Shown one piece after another: positions 3,301 through 7,717 of a stretch of 10,406 nucleotides of DNA (positions within the stretch are counted from its first letter, which is position 1; the number at the start of each line of letters is the position of its first letter). A program made the translations under genes and the position numbers. Source of the DNA: Baffinella frigidus (lineage: Eukaryota; Cryptophyceae; Cryptomonadales; Baffinellaceae). Where the stretch lies: assembly GCA_026770585.1 (NCBI GenBank), contig MU646537.1:378115-388520 (forward strand), written 5' to 3'. The notes under the pieces were generated by a model. The model was not told where the DNA came from. It worked only from the letters and a program-made list of their open reading frames with translations, and did no database searches.

Positions 3301-6171
3301 TTCAAAGCCGCGCGCGCCGGCTGCGTCAAAAGTTGACGGATTTAGTACCACGAACCCATGATGTTGACTTATGAATAGTCCACAACCTGCTCCACGCGGA
3401 CTTGGAAGGGATCTCTGAATAACCCATAAGCGATGAATAATCCATAAGCGATAAGACTAGGAACCTACAGTAGGCAACCCGTAGGGACATAGGGGGGTTC
3501 CTACGGATAAGGTGACGGAAAGTCGGCCCGATTTGGGCCGAAAATCCCTTCGTAGCCCGCTGTGTGGCTGAGCACAACACAGTCGAATTGATTTGATGTT
3601 CAATTCGATTTGATTTGATGAGACAGATCTTCGAGATCTTTGACAAAAAGGACTCCGCAGCGGAATAGGCGCTGTTCCGCACGCGCAATTCTAAAAACCC
3701 ACGCGAACTTCCTAGGAGATACAACCCCACGCAAAATTCCTAGAGAGATAAAAACCCAACGAAATTCCTAGGAGAATCCTAAAACCCCAAACCCTAGCTC
3801 TGCCTGAGTTTTACTCTGGCTCGTCCTAGAGGCTTTCTATTCGCCCTTTTGTACTGGATTTCTGTTCTTCAATACTTTGAAGGACGAGCCAGAACAACAA
3901 AAATCAGGCAGAGCTAGAAACCCTAGCAGACAAAAAAACCGCGAATTTCCCAGGAGATAAAACCCACGCAAAATTCCTAGGAGATGAAACCCCGCGAAAA
4001 TCCTAGGAGAATGTCAACACTCAAACCCTAAATTCCGGGGGATACCTACTCGGAAGCGGAATCCTTGTAGCAATCCTAAACCCCCACGCGAACTTCCTAG
4101 GAGATAAAACCTCACACAAATTTCCTAGGGAGACAAAAAAAAACGCGAAATTCCTAGGAGATGAAACCCACGCAAAATTGCTAGGAGATAAAAAACCGCG
4201 AAATTCCTAGGAGAATCATAAACCCTAAATTCCGAGGGGTACCTTCTCTGAAGCGGAATCCTTGTAGGCGCTGTTGCGCACGATTCCCAGCGATTCGTTG
4301 TTGACAACCTGTCGGAAGGGAGAATCTCATCTCGGACCAAGACAGAACCTGTCCCACTATCTTAGGCTCCCCACGCGGAAGGTAAGGGTGTATATGCTAT
4401 TTTAGGCATCAAATGATGCTATCTTACGCCTTTATATCAGGACAGATTCTGGTATGGTCCGAGATGAAATCCGATTCGTTGTTGACAACCTGTCCGAGGG
4501 CGAATCTCATCTCGGAACATACCAGAATCTGTCCTCATAAAAAGGCGTAAGATAGCATCATTGTATGCCTAAAATAGCATGTACACCCTTATCTTCGGCG
4601 TCGGAAGCCTAAGATAGCTGTTGACAACCTGTCGGAAGGGAGAATCCGTTTGTCAAACGATCGACGCCAAAATGGCCACCATCTACTATCTAGCTCTGTC
4701 CCACTTGATTTCGTCTCATCATTAAAAACATTTAGCCGTCCTTGTTAGTTTTAAAGGAGGATCTCCAGTACAATTTAACTGTCCATCTACAGCTAAAAAA
4801 TAATAATGATGAGACGAAATCAAGTGGGACAGAGCTAGACTATGCTCGTTTTGATCCTCAATTCCAAGGCATGGGATTGATGAAGAAGAAGGTGTGATGT
4901 TGTTTGCACGGGAGTTCCTGCGTAAAAGAGCCCAGATGGGACGCAGGCAGCCACCAGCCATGCGAGGCGGACCAAATCGACGATTGTTCGGAGCCATTTC
5001 CTCGGGTGGCACATTCGTTTTCGAAGGTGCCGCCCGAGGAATTGGCGCATGCCCCATCCTCGATTTGGTCCGCCTCGGAGGGCTGGTGGAGAGTTATGAC
5101 TTCAGCCAGCTGCGGTAAACCCTGCACCCTTTATAAACCCTCAACTCATCCGGGAACATGTTTAATTGAAAAGAAAATGGCCTATCAAACCGGATTCTGG
5201 CCCTTACTGAATTTACTTAGGGCCCTAATTGACCTTTGTCTAGCTCCTATGCACAAATAGGGATCCATTCTCTTTTAAATTAAACATGTCCCCGGATTAA
5301 CCCCTTCGAAGTAACGGAATCGTAGCTCTGGCTCAGTCGGGTTGACCAACTATTCTCAAGTTGACATCCTGGGTCGGTGGTACAGATCCGTCAACTTTGG
5401 AATGAGAAAGGGCCTGGTTTCACCAAACCGGTGAGACCAAATCAGACTGAGACAGCGCTACCACGCCAGACTGGAGGAAGGGGAAAAATATCTTAAACCG
5501 TATGTGGGTACGGTATTGACTTTTGAAAACCATTGCCCTTGAGGGAAAATTGACTTTTGGCAACCCCTTCGAAGACTCTGGCGTGGTAGGAATCGGTCAA
5601 CTCTGGTGCAATTCCGGGGTTCGCCACCCGATCAAAATAGCTCACTTCAGAGGGCTGTTCGAGGAGTTCTAGCTCTGCCCCACTTGATTTCGTCTCATCA
5701 TTAAAAACATTTAGCCGTAGATGGACAGTTAATTTGTACTGGACATCCTCTTTTAAAACTAATAATAACGGCTAAATGTTTTTAATGATGAGACGAAATC
5801 AAGTGGGACAGAGCTAGGAGTTTGGGGTGAGTGAGGCCCGTTCCGGTGGTGTGCGGCGTGGAAGGGCACCTAGCGCTCAATCTCTGTGCTCAATTCCAGG
5901 AGGGGGTAAGGAGGGGGGGGGTTCTCGGGAGCTGAATCGATTCGTGTAAAGCGGCTCTATCGAGGGCGATCGATCGGGGGAGCACCTGGACAGCGCTTCC
6001 CTTCTCCCGCATGAACTTGGCCACCTCCTCCGCCCGCCGCGTCTTGCCTGTCACCCAGTGACACCTCCAAGCTCAGGACGCGACTGCCACAGGAACAACG
6101 CACCCAGAACCCTGCGGGATGGGCGGGTGTGCACCTGAGCAAGGATACCCCGTAACGATCACGAGTGGCAT
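139..6171 (-). CDS. KTI12: KTI12-like Elongator-associated P-loop ATPase, six-exon split gene
   Basis: KTI12 proteins are P-loop ATPases related to the tRNA(Sec) kinase PSTK. They bind tRNA and Elongator and are needed for wobble-uridine modification. Exons on the minus strand are 6171-6135, 6047-about 5926, 3320-3226, 2357-2282, 1339-1224 and 304-250 (or on to 139). Together they carry the family hallmarks in order: MPLVIVTGYPCSGKT (Walker A across exons 1/2), LMICDDLNYIKGFR (Walker B-like, exon 3), RYELYCMARA (exons 3/4), and RRFERPNDRNR then WERPLF (exons 5/6), which match the family pattern RYEL.C.ARA and RNRWD.PLF as I remember it. Phases agree across introns 1, 3, 4 and 5. About 167 codons are visible against roughly 270-350 in the family, so the C-terminal tRNA-binding part is missing, off-window or truncated. 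The exon 2/3 junction is unresolved, so whether the gene is functional is open. Confidence 0.88.
311..716 (+). repeat. Degenerate telomere-like tract (TTTAGGG type) inside KTI12 intron 5
   Basis: The tract is G-rich on the plus strand, so C-rich in the sense of KTI12. Local variants are homogenised: TTTAGGG, TTTCGGG, a GGGGTGA run (about 498-520), TTTAGGGTGTGGGG units (about 540-590) and a TTAGGGG run (about 645-680). It lies between the donor-like end of exon 5 copy A (726) and the exon 6 acceptor, so it is intronic rather than a chromosome end. The exon 6 duplicate at 352-416 interrupts it. Confidence 0.93.
352..416 (-). pseudogene. Partial duplicate of KTI12 exon 6 with its acceptor
   Basis: Positions 259-323 and 352-416 are a 65-bp direct repeat with only a few mismatches, 93 bp apart and separated by telomere-like sequence. 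On the minus strand the copy keeps the AAGCAG acceptor and WERPRFVVRPEDGDL, then breaks into CCCTAAA repeat and stops. Because its acceptor comes before the true exon 6 in the transcript, using it would truncate the protein. Confidence 0.85.
726..785 (-). pseudogene. Copy A of KTI12 exon 5, 3' half
   Basis: The minus strand reads DWILEELPRWFERPTDRKP up to a donor-like GTGTGA at 725. Compared with exon 5 it has an R-to-W change, further substitutions and one extra base near the end that shifts the splice phase. It is a decayed duplicate in intron 5. Confidence 0.75.
786..848. repeat. Three tandem 21-bp units
   Basis: The units at 786-806, 807-827 and 828-848 have the consensus ATGGGTCTAAAACTATTGTAT with one to three differences each. 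They expand the interior of repeat unit A, which contains exon 5 copy A. They are in frame within a 95-codon plus-strand frame (711-998), but that frame has no other coding sign. Confidence 0.9.
957..1006 (-). repeat. Short CCCTAAA-type tract between exon 5 copies A and B
   Basis: CCCTAAA-like units are C-rich on the plus strand, opposite in orientation to the longer tract at 311-716. The tract lies between the repeat units that carry copies A and B. A smaller mixed-orientation patch is at 1185-1217. Confidence 0.85.
1025..1092 (-). pseudogene. Copy B of KTI12 exon 5, 3' half, coding-intact
   Basis: 1021-1092 matches 1220-1291 (exon 5) at 67 of 72 positions. All five differences are at third codon positions and synonymous in the KTI12 frame. 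Copy B ends at the donor GTATGG (1024). It lacks the LCTFNQEA 5' part of exon 5, replaced by sequence shared with unit A (about 870-950). It is either a recent gene-converted duplicate or an alternative exon. Confidence 0.8.
1224..1339 (-). CDS. KTI12: KTI12 exon 5: EDWILEELPRRFERPNDRNR segment
   Basis: The acceptor is GCTGAGCAG (AG at 1341-1340) and the donor GTATTG at 1223. The 116-nt exon starts in phase 0 and ends in phase 2. It reads LCTFNQEAG, a Gly-rich linker, RYEDWILEELPRRFE, RPNDRNR. In plant KTI12/DRL1 the same stretch reads as C..WN.ER, Y.DGIFEDL..KFE.P..RNRW, so register and spacing agree. The end joins exon 6 to give RNR-WERPLF, the family's RNRWD.PLF hallmark. Two further copies of the 3' half (ending at 1025 and 726) and one of the 5' half (1615-1583) lie nearby. 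Confidence 0.87.
1380..1487. repeat. Inverted repeat with 35-bp arms
   Basis: The arms 1380-1414 and 1453-1487 pair at 33 of 35 positions, beginning GAGGCCTGTGCAT and ending CTATACCAAATAT, around a 38-bp AT-rich loop. A partial direct copy of the arm lies at 1350-1379. It sits in KTI12 intron 4 just upstream of exon 5 and looks like a small palindromic element; no clean target duplication was seen. Confidence 0.85.
1508..1573 (+). repeat. Short telomere-like patch
   Basis: TTTAGGG/TTTCGGG-like units, G-rich on the plus strand, follow a G run. On the minus strand they directly follow exon 5 copy D, so that copy is cut off by telomere-like DNA just as the exon 6 copy at 352 is. Confidence 0.75.
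1583..1615 (-). pseudogene. Copy D: duplicate of the 5' end of KTI12 exon 5
   Basis: 1583-1615 matches 1317-1349 at 31 of 33 positions and includes the GCTGAGCAG acceptor. The minus strand reads AEQLCTCNQEARQIQNP before running into CCCGAAA repeats. It has no donor, so it is a broken exon copy in intron 4. Confidence 0.8.
1652..1756. mobile_element. Small inverted-repeat element, complete copy
   Basis: Terminal arms TATCCCTCAAGTGGCC (1652-1667) and 1741-1756 are perfect 16-bp inverted repeats. Inside is a perfect 18-bp palindrome, GCCGTCAAATTTGACGGC (1721-1738), and a doubled CCTAGGACC. A second copy lies at 2740-2818. It is 105 bp long and codes for nothing. No clear target duplication was found, so the transposon family is not assigned. 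Confidence 0.75.
1792..1888. repeat. Two adjoining hairpins
   Basis: GTTTTGCAAATAAAA (1792-1806) pairs perfectly with 1827-1841. Overlapping its last base, CGTGATTAATTTGGC (1841-1855) pairs perfectly with 1874-1888, and CGTGATTAATT recurs at 1859. Both are in KTI12 intron 4. Beyond these and the exon 4 copy, 1889-1950 shows nothing recognisable. Confidence 0.85.
1953..2351. repeat. Direct duplication of exon 4 plus the start of intron 4
   Basis: About 1953-2091 repeats about 2208-2351. Each block contains a hairpin GGAAAGGGGTCC...GGACCC..TTCC, the CTATTAAGT.ACCTG intron segment and an exon 4 copy. The right block carries the intact exon (2357-2282). The left copy (2090-2034 on the minus strand) reads ELYCIVRALGTSCDATVEQ, lacks the 15 nt coding TTIHC, and has lost its AG acceptor. 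Confidence 0.85.
2034..2090 (-). pseudogene. Decayed duplicate of KTI12 exon 4
   Basis: See the duplication at 1953-2351. This copy has a 15-nt in-frame deletion, no acceptor and an intact CAG|GTTACT donor. It lies downstream of the working exon 4 in the transcript. Confidence 0.8.
2282..2357 (-). CDS. KTI12: KTI12 exon 4: YELYC segment
   Basis: The acceptor is GAGGGCAG at 2365-2358. The exon contributes one G (completing Arg) and then 25 codons, YELYCMARALGTSC followed by TTIHCDATVEQ, ending CAG|GTTACT at 2281. The family equivalent is YELWCIARAAG..YCVVYCD..EA. Both splice phases fit exon 3 and exon 5. This is the only one of four copies of this segment (others near 2034-2090, 2683-2709, 2855-2871) that keeps an AG acceptor, an unbroken frame, the CTTIHC core and the donor, so I take it as the working exon. 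Confidence 0.85.
2365..2520 (-). repeat. 106-bp tandem unit, first array (one full, one partial)
   Basis: A full unit at 2365-2470 is followed by a partial one at 2471-2520. On the minus strand each unit consists of the 3' end of KTI12 exon 3 (ACTGCATCGAGGGCTTTCG), its GTGCGC donor and about 75 bp of intron 3. The array touches the exon 4 acceptor directly. Confidence 0.88.
2683..2709 (-). pseudogene. Truncated exon 4 copy with acceptor
   Basis: After an ATTAG acceptor the minus strand reads YELYCIARA. Then 13 nt are missing relative to exon 4 and the frame is lost. A 66-codon minus-strand frame here (2707-2507) is an accidental product. Confidence 0.75.
2740..2818. mobile_element. Second copy of the 1652 element, right arm lost
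   Basis: 2740-2818 matches 1654-1732 at 75 of 79 positions. Identity stops inside the central palindrome, so the right inverted repeat is gone. It is in KTI12 intron 3. Confidence 0.85.
2855..2871 (-). pseudogene. Very short exon 4 copy with acceptor
   Basis: After a GCGGTAG acceptor the minus strand reads YELYC and then unrelated sequence. It lies beside the repeat at 2881-3006. Confidence 0.65.
2881..3006. repeat. Dispersed ~125-bp repeat, copy 1 (copy 2 at 5325-5447)
   Basis: Both copies share GCTCTG.CTCA.TCGGGTTGACC, ACTATTCTCAAGTTGACAT, CCGTCAACTTTGG and GGTGAG.CCAAA.CAGAC in the same order and orientation, with many substitutions. An inner AAGTTGAC/GTCAACTT pair can form a hairpin. 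It does not code and its family is unknown. Confidence 0.8.
3023..3280 (-). repeat. 106-bp tandem unit, second array, next to intact exon 3
   Basis: Units at 3023-3128 (106 bp) and 3129-3235 (107 bp) are followed by a partial match from 3236 that is the real exon 3 end. The copy ending at 3119 reads CAACTACATCAAGGGCTTTCG and then a GTGCGC donor, with one extra base (CTTCAAC for CTTAAC) that breaks the frame. So the satellite grew from the exon 3/intron 3 boundary. Confidence 0.9.
3226..3320 (-). CDS. KTI12: KTI12 exon 3: Walker B-like strand and NYIKGFR motif
   Basis: The acceptor is TTTTGACGCAG and the donor GTGCGC at 3225. The 95-nt exon starts in phase 0 and ends with two bases (CG) of the Arg codon completed by exon 4. 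It reads PARAALKAAVERHLSGDS, then LMICDDLNYIKGF. The family equivalent is LRG.LR..VER.LS...VVI.DSLNYIKGFR, so the match is residue by residue; here D replaces the usual S before LN. The acidic residues after the hydrophobic strand are the expected Walker B-like Mg/ATP site. Just downstream lie tandem partial copies of this exon's 3' end (3280-3023 and 2520-2365). Confidence 0.9.
3417..3452. repeat. Two tandem 18-bp units
   Basis: GAATAACCCATAAGCGAT is followed by GAATAATCCATAAGCGAT. The surrounding 3331-3685 is non-coding intron 2 sequence with a GAATTGATTTGATG/CAATTCGATTTGATTTGATG duplication near 3586-3622. Confidence 0.85.
3686..4215. repeat. ~28-bp minisatellite (CCTAGGAGATAAAACCC-like units) in three blocks
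   Basis: About ten units of the form ACGCGAAATTCCTAGGAGAT + AAAACCC occur in blocks at about 3695-3775, 3940-4012 and 4086-4215. The palindromic CCTAGG core is the best conserved part. Blocks 2 and 3 both end in a longer shared module with CCTAAATTCCG and GAAGCGGAATCCTTGTAG. The MITE at 3794-3917 sits between blocks 1 and 2. Minus-strand frames through the array (to 3326 and 4125) are repeat translations, not genes. Confidence 0.88.
3794..3917. mobile_element. MITE, CTAGCTCTG family, copy 1 (divergent)
   Basis: A 124-bp element begins CTAGCTCTGCCTGA and ends with its inverse complement; the arms continue to TCTGGCTCGTCCT. It is flanked by a 5-bp target duplication, AAACC (3789-3793 and 3918-3922). 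Only the outer terminal bases match the other two copies. Confidence 0.85.
4358..4616. mobile_element. Large foldback: 110-bp inverted arms
   Basis: Arms 4358-4467 and 4507-4616 pair along their whole length with about 15 mismatches and no gap, around a 39-bp centre. Both contain TATCTTAGGC, AAGGGTGTA, ATGCTATTTTAGGCAT and CAGATTCTGGTATG-type blocks. The module GTTGACAACCTGTC.GA.GG.GAAT occurs three times: before the left arm (about 4301), in the centre (about 4481) and after the right arm (4620). This suggests a foldback element or a nested tandem and inverted duplication. Confidence 0.88.
4690..4838. mobile_element. MITE, CTAGCTCTG family, copy 2
   Basis: The element is 149 bp with perfect 35-bp terminal inverted repeats starting CTAGCTCTGTCCCACTTG. 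The flanking 5-bp duplication is ACTAT (4685-4689 and 4839-4843). Its core is the reverse complement of the core of copy 3, so the two are inserted in opposite orientations. It has no coding capacity and sits in KTI12 intron 2. Confidence 0.93.
4951..5089. mobile_element. Inverted-repeat element with CCACCAGCC ends, copy 1
   Basis: Outer arms 4951-4984 and 5056-5089 match at 31 of 34 positions (CCACCAGCC..., GAGGCGGACCAAATCGA). An inner pair CCTCGGGTGGCAC/GTGCCGCCCGAGG (5000-5012, 5027-5039) extends the stem. A short hairpin CCTGCGT/ACGCAGG (4918-4947) lies next to it. Several overlapping frames on both strands here (4722-5260) arise from the palindrome and are not genes. Confidence 0.85.
5148..5297. 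mobile_element. Inverted-repeat element with 33-bp arms
   Basis: Arms 5148-5180 and 5265-5297 match at 30 of 33 positions, starting ATCCGGG.ACATGTTTAATT. The loop has its own weak GGCCCTTA/TAGGGCC pairing near 5200-5225. No clear target duplication was seen. Confidence 0.85.
5325..5447. repeat. Dispersed ~125-bp repeat, copy 2
   Basis: This is the second copy of the element at 2881-3006, in KTI12 intron 2. An inverted partial match (AAAGTTGACGGAT.T.GTACCAC) is seen near 3329-3357, so a fragment also exists in the other orientation. Confidence 0.78.
5458..5589. mobile_element. Short terminal-inverted-repeat element
   Basis: CTACCACGCCAGA (5458-5470) is inverted perfectly at 5577-5589, with weaker pairing GGAAGGGG/CCCCTTC inside. 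The interior holds ACCGTA/TACGGT and a repeated ATTGACTTTTG. It is 132 bp, does not code and shows no evident target duplication. Confidence 0.75.
5669..5817. mobile_element. MITE, CTAGCTCTG family, copy 3
   Basis: The element is also 149 bp, with 50-bp terminal inverted repeats (5669-5718 and 5768-5817) differing at one base. The flanking duplication is GAGTT (5664-5668 and 5818-5822). The near-perfect arms suggest recent insertion. A 5-bp target duplication with CTAG ends does not let me assign a superfamily. Confidence 0.95.
5926..6047 (-). CDS. KTI12: KTI12 exon 2: GKT of Walker A and following helix
   Basis: After the acceptor GACAG the exon opens with GC, which completes the glycine codon begun in exon 1, then K-T. 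Splicing therefore recreates G-Y-P-C-S-G-K-T, a perfect GxxxxGKT. The helix RRAEEVAKFMREKG and the segment VQVLPRSIALDR correspond to the family's RRAEEL... and ...DE.SL.L.R regions. Codons are strongly G/C-ending. The 3' boundary is uncertain: the frame stays open to a TGA at 5892-5890, but no in-phase GT follows the conserved part. The only usable GT (CAG|GTGCTC at 5985) would remove VLPRSIALDR. The end given here is nominal. Confidence 0.82.
6135..6171 (-). CDS. KTI12: KTI12 exon 1: start codon and first half of the P-loop
   Basis: ATG at 6171 begins MPLVIVTGYPCS, the typical KTI12 amino terminus: a hydrophobic beta strand running straight into the P-loop. The exon is 37 nt, ends in phase 1 with a single G, and is followed by the donor GTGCAC at 6134. 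Intron 1 (6134-6048) is only 87 nt and ends in GTGACAG. The start is chosen because family members begin with M-[PA]-L-V. A 164-codon minus-strand frame (6451-5957) covers the same DNA in another frame and is judged a shadow. Confidence 0.88.
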
Positions 6172-6554
6172 CCTCCTCGCCCCGCCCTCCTACCCACGGC
6201 CCACCACCGGCGTCTGGCTTCCCCGCAGGACGTCGCCGCGCTTCGCGGGACACTACGGGAAGAGAAGCGCGCGACGGGAGCTTCACGTGACAACAAACCC
6301 AGGATTCCAGGGATCTTGATAGCCCCAGCCCGTGGCTGAACTCAAACTCTGCCGCACGCGGGTGCGCGAGGGCGGTGGATCGCCTTCCCCGAGGGGGACG
6401 CCTTTCGGGATTCGGCGGGAACGAGACGGCGGAGGATGGACCAAAATCCAATCAGGATGAACCCCAAAAATTCAATAATTGAAATTTATTCGATTATTCC
6501 ATAATTGAAAAATCCTGAAGGGCTTATTAAATTCCGAAATGGTCAAATAAAAAC
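6172..6554. promoter_or_regulatory. Spacer between divergent genes, probable two-way promoter region
   Basis: KTI12 starts at 6171 going left and the plus-strand candidate gene starts at 6555 going right. The first 270 bp are very GC-rich; 6450-6550 turn AT-rich, with imperfect palindromic TTCAATAATTGAA at 6469-6481. No TATA box or trans-spliced leader could be identified. A plus-strand acceptor-like CTTCCCCGCAG (6218-6228) followed by 36 open codons (6229-6339) could mark a 5' exon, with low confidence. Confidence 0.4.
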
Positions 6555-6751
6555 ATGTCTTCATCCGCAATGCTTCGCCGAGCCGCCTTGGCAATCGTCT
6601 CCATCGTTGCGGTGGCCAACGCATTTTCCCCGCCCCCGTCTCCGCCCCCTGCCGTCTTGCGCGGTGCGCCCACACCCCGCCCCAGCCTCCTGACACTTGC
6701 TTGGGGACAAACATGCCGAGGGGGACGTATCTTGGACCCCAACGCGTCAAG
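6555..6751 (+). CDS. Exon with signal-peptide-like amino terminus, unknown protein
   Basis: From ATG 6555 the frame reads MSSSAMLRRAALAIVSIVAV, then ANAFSPPPSPPP. That is a short basic N region, a hydrophobic stretch of about 14 residues and a small-residue cleavage site (ANA|F) followed by a Pro/Ser-rich segment. A-F at the cleavage site followed by a Ser/Pro/Arg-rich region is the hallmark of plastid-targeting presequences in algae with red secondary plastids; the resemblance is seen, the targeting inferred. Frame quality drops after about residue 65, where a perfect palindrome (6744-6774) begins. AAG|GTTGTG at 6751/6752 is a possible donor. Read straight through, the frame ends at 6797. 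Product not recognised. Confidence 0.5.
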
Positions 6752-6774
6752 GTTGTGCAGCACAACCTTGACGC
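6744..6774. repeat. Perfect 15-1-15 palindrome
   Basis: GCGTCAAGGTTGTGC, one A, then the exact inverse complement. It lies where the signal-peptide exon loses coding character. Confidence 0.95.
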
Positions 6775-6855
6775 TTCTTGACTTGATGCGAGAGTGAAAT
6801 GTGCGGCGCCTAACATGCGGTAGTTCGGGGTTACCTGCAACACAGTGGGCACAAC

Positions 6856-6954
6856 GGTGACAGCTAGGGGTCTATTATTTAGCTGTCACCATCTCACCGT
6901 TTCAACTTTCCTGCGAATCCGACCGCGACAAGCACTCGTTCGTCGAACGAGTGC
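6856..6954. repeat. Two more perfect hairpins
   Basis: GGTGACAGCTA (6856-6866) is inverted at 6880-6890. GCACTCGTTCG (6932-6942), one T, and its inverse (6944-6954) form a 23-bp palindrome. They lie in the probable intron after the signal-peptide exon. No coding was recognised in 6775-7014. Confidence 0.9.
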
Positions 6955-7014
6955 ACTAAGCGCCTATATGGTGCTATGGTTATGTTGGGAACGAGTAAAT
7001 CCTCAAGGTCCTAA

Positions 7015-7248
7015 GATGCTGAGATCCGCCCAGGTGCCTCGCCATCTGGGACGTGCAAGAGATCTGGCAAAGACGATGACAAGCCTACCCTGCGCCCCGC
7101 GAAGATAGCAAAGTTCGACGAATCTGCAAAGGTGTTCGAAAACCTGAGGTTCGCGGGACTTGCTGCTACCCTTCATAGCCCGACACCGCTCCGTGAAAGT
7201 CTTGCAGGCCATGCTGATCGAGCGGCAACAAGCGTTGGGCCTCGTTGG
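7015..7248 (+). CDS. Coding-like segment ending at a GTGAGG donor, unknown protein
   Basis: The frame opens after TAA 7012-7014 and stays open to 7275. It includes KDDDKPTLRPAKIAKFDESA and KVFENLRFAGLAATL, with a natural-looking amino acid mix. TGG|GTGAGG at 7248/7249 is a donor in phase 0, matching the next candidate exon. From about 7148 the +1 frame (DLLLPFIARHRSVKVLQAML, IERQQALGLV) looks even more protein-like, so one base may have been gained near 7147, or an exon boundary lies there. There is no in-frame Met, and the acceptor is uncertain (GCCCAG at 7027-7032 is one option). The family is not recognised. Confidence 0.4.
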
Positions 7249-7327
7249 GTGAGGAGCGTAGACTGTTGCCCTTGAGAAGCCGTTCGAGGTCGCGTGGGAT
7301 CCAGCTGCCATCAGAGGGGCTCGATGT

Positions 7328-7505
7328 TTGCGACAGCTGCTAACAGCTGTGTTGCAACAGCTTCTTCTCGCTGTTGCAAAACCTGCTGATAGCTGTTCCG
7401 ACCGAGCCAAGCCGCTTGCAGAGGCTCGCTGATGCAAAACCTGCTAACAGCTGGTTTCGCTGTTGCAAAAGCTGCTAATCGCTGATTAGCAGCTGCTAGC
7501 AGCGG
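7328..7505. repeat. GCTGTTGCAAAA/CTGCTAACAGCTG minisatellite
   Basis: Units like CGCTGTTGCAAAACCTGCTGATAGCTG recur at about 7369, 7427 and 7458. The last forms a perfect hairpin AGCTGCTAAT...ATTAGCAGCT (7470-7494). CAGCTG/GCTGCTA motifs fill 7333-7350. Minus-strand frames across it are Ala/Gln/Leu-rich repeat translations. 7506-7633 shows nothing firm. Confidence 0.8.
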
Positions 7506-7633
7506 CGTTGCGGCCCTCATCGTACACACAACCAACCCCCTCTGGTCGCCACACGTCCATCGCCTCTCGACTCCACGATTCTGCAATCCACCTCCGCGGG
7601 CAGAAAACGCCGTGTCCTGTTTCGTGGATCCAG

Positions 7634-7717
7634 AACTTTGACCACTGGTGTCACTTTGACCACTTTGACCTGCGGCAGGCCCCGGTGCGAGTTCAGGGAG
7701 ACGAGCAGAGAGTCCGG
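7634..7717 (+). CDS. Candidate exon before the telomere-like intron, unknown protein
   Basis: The acceptor is TTTCGTGGATCCAG (AG at 7632-7633). 28 codons, NFDHWCHFDHFDLRQAPVRV then QGDEQRVR, end at CGG|GTAACC (7717/7718), in phase 0 at both ends. The duplicated FDH comes from a short internal repeat. The following sequence changes at once to CCCTAAA-type repeat. Family not recognised; support is splice signals, phase agreement with the next exon and composition. Confidence 0.45.

Noticed and set aside
3326-4340. Minus-strand frames with LLGISRGF-like repeats
   Set aside because: They are translations of the CCTAGGAGAT minisatellite and flanking repeats inside KTI12 intron 2.
4664-4674. GCCAAAATGGC resembling part of the dinoflagellate spliced leader (GCCATTTTGGC)
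   Set aside because: Only 11 bp, self-complementary in its ends, with no match to the rest of the leader and inside an intron.
4722-5260. Several overlapping frames of 71-118 codons on both strands
   Set aside because: They arise from inverted-repeat elements at 4951-5089 and 5148-5297; no frame has coding features.
6073-6450. Possible diverged second copy of the KTI12 exon 6 read-through tail (shared AGA.CCCTGGAATC on the minus strand)
   Set aside because: Only about 12 identical bases in a row with poor flanking alignment; too little to call homology.
5957-6451. 164-codon minus-strand reading frame
   Set aside because: It overlaps KTI12 exons 1 and 2 in a different frame, is rich in Arg/Pro/Gly from GC-rich DNA, and matches no family I recognise; the KTI12 frame has clear motifs.
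7003-7437. 144-codon minus-strand frame
   Set aside because: It runs through the GCTGTTGCAAAA minisatellite and opposite a better coding-like frame on the plus strand.
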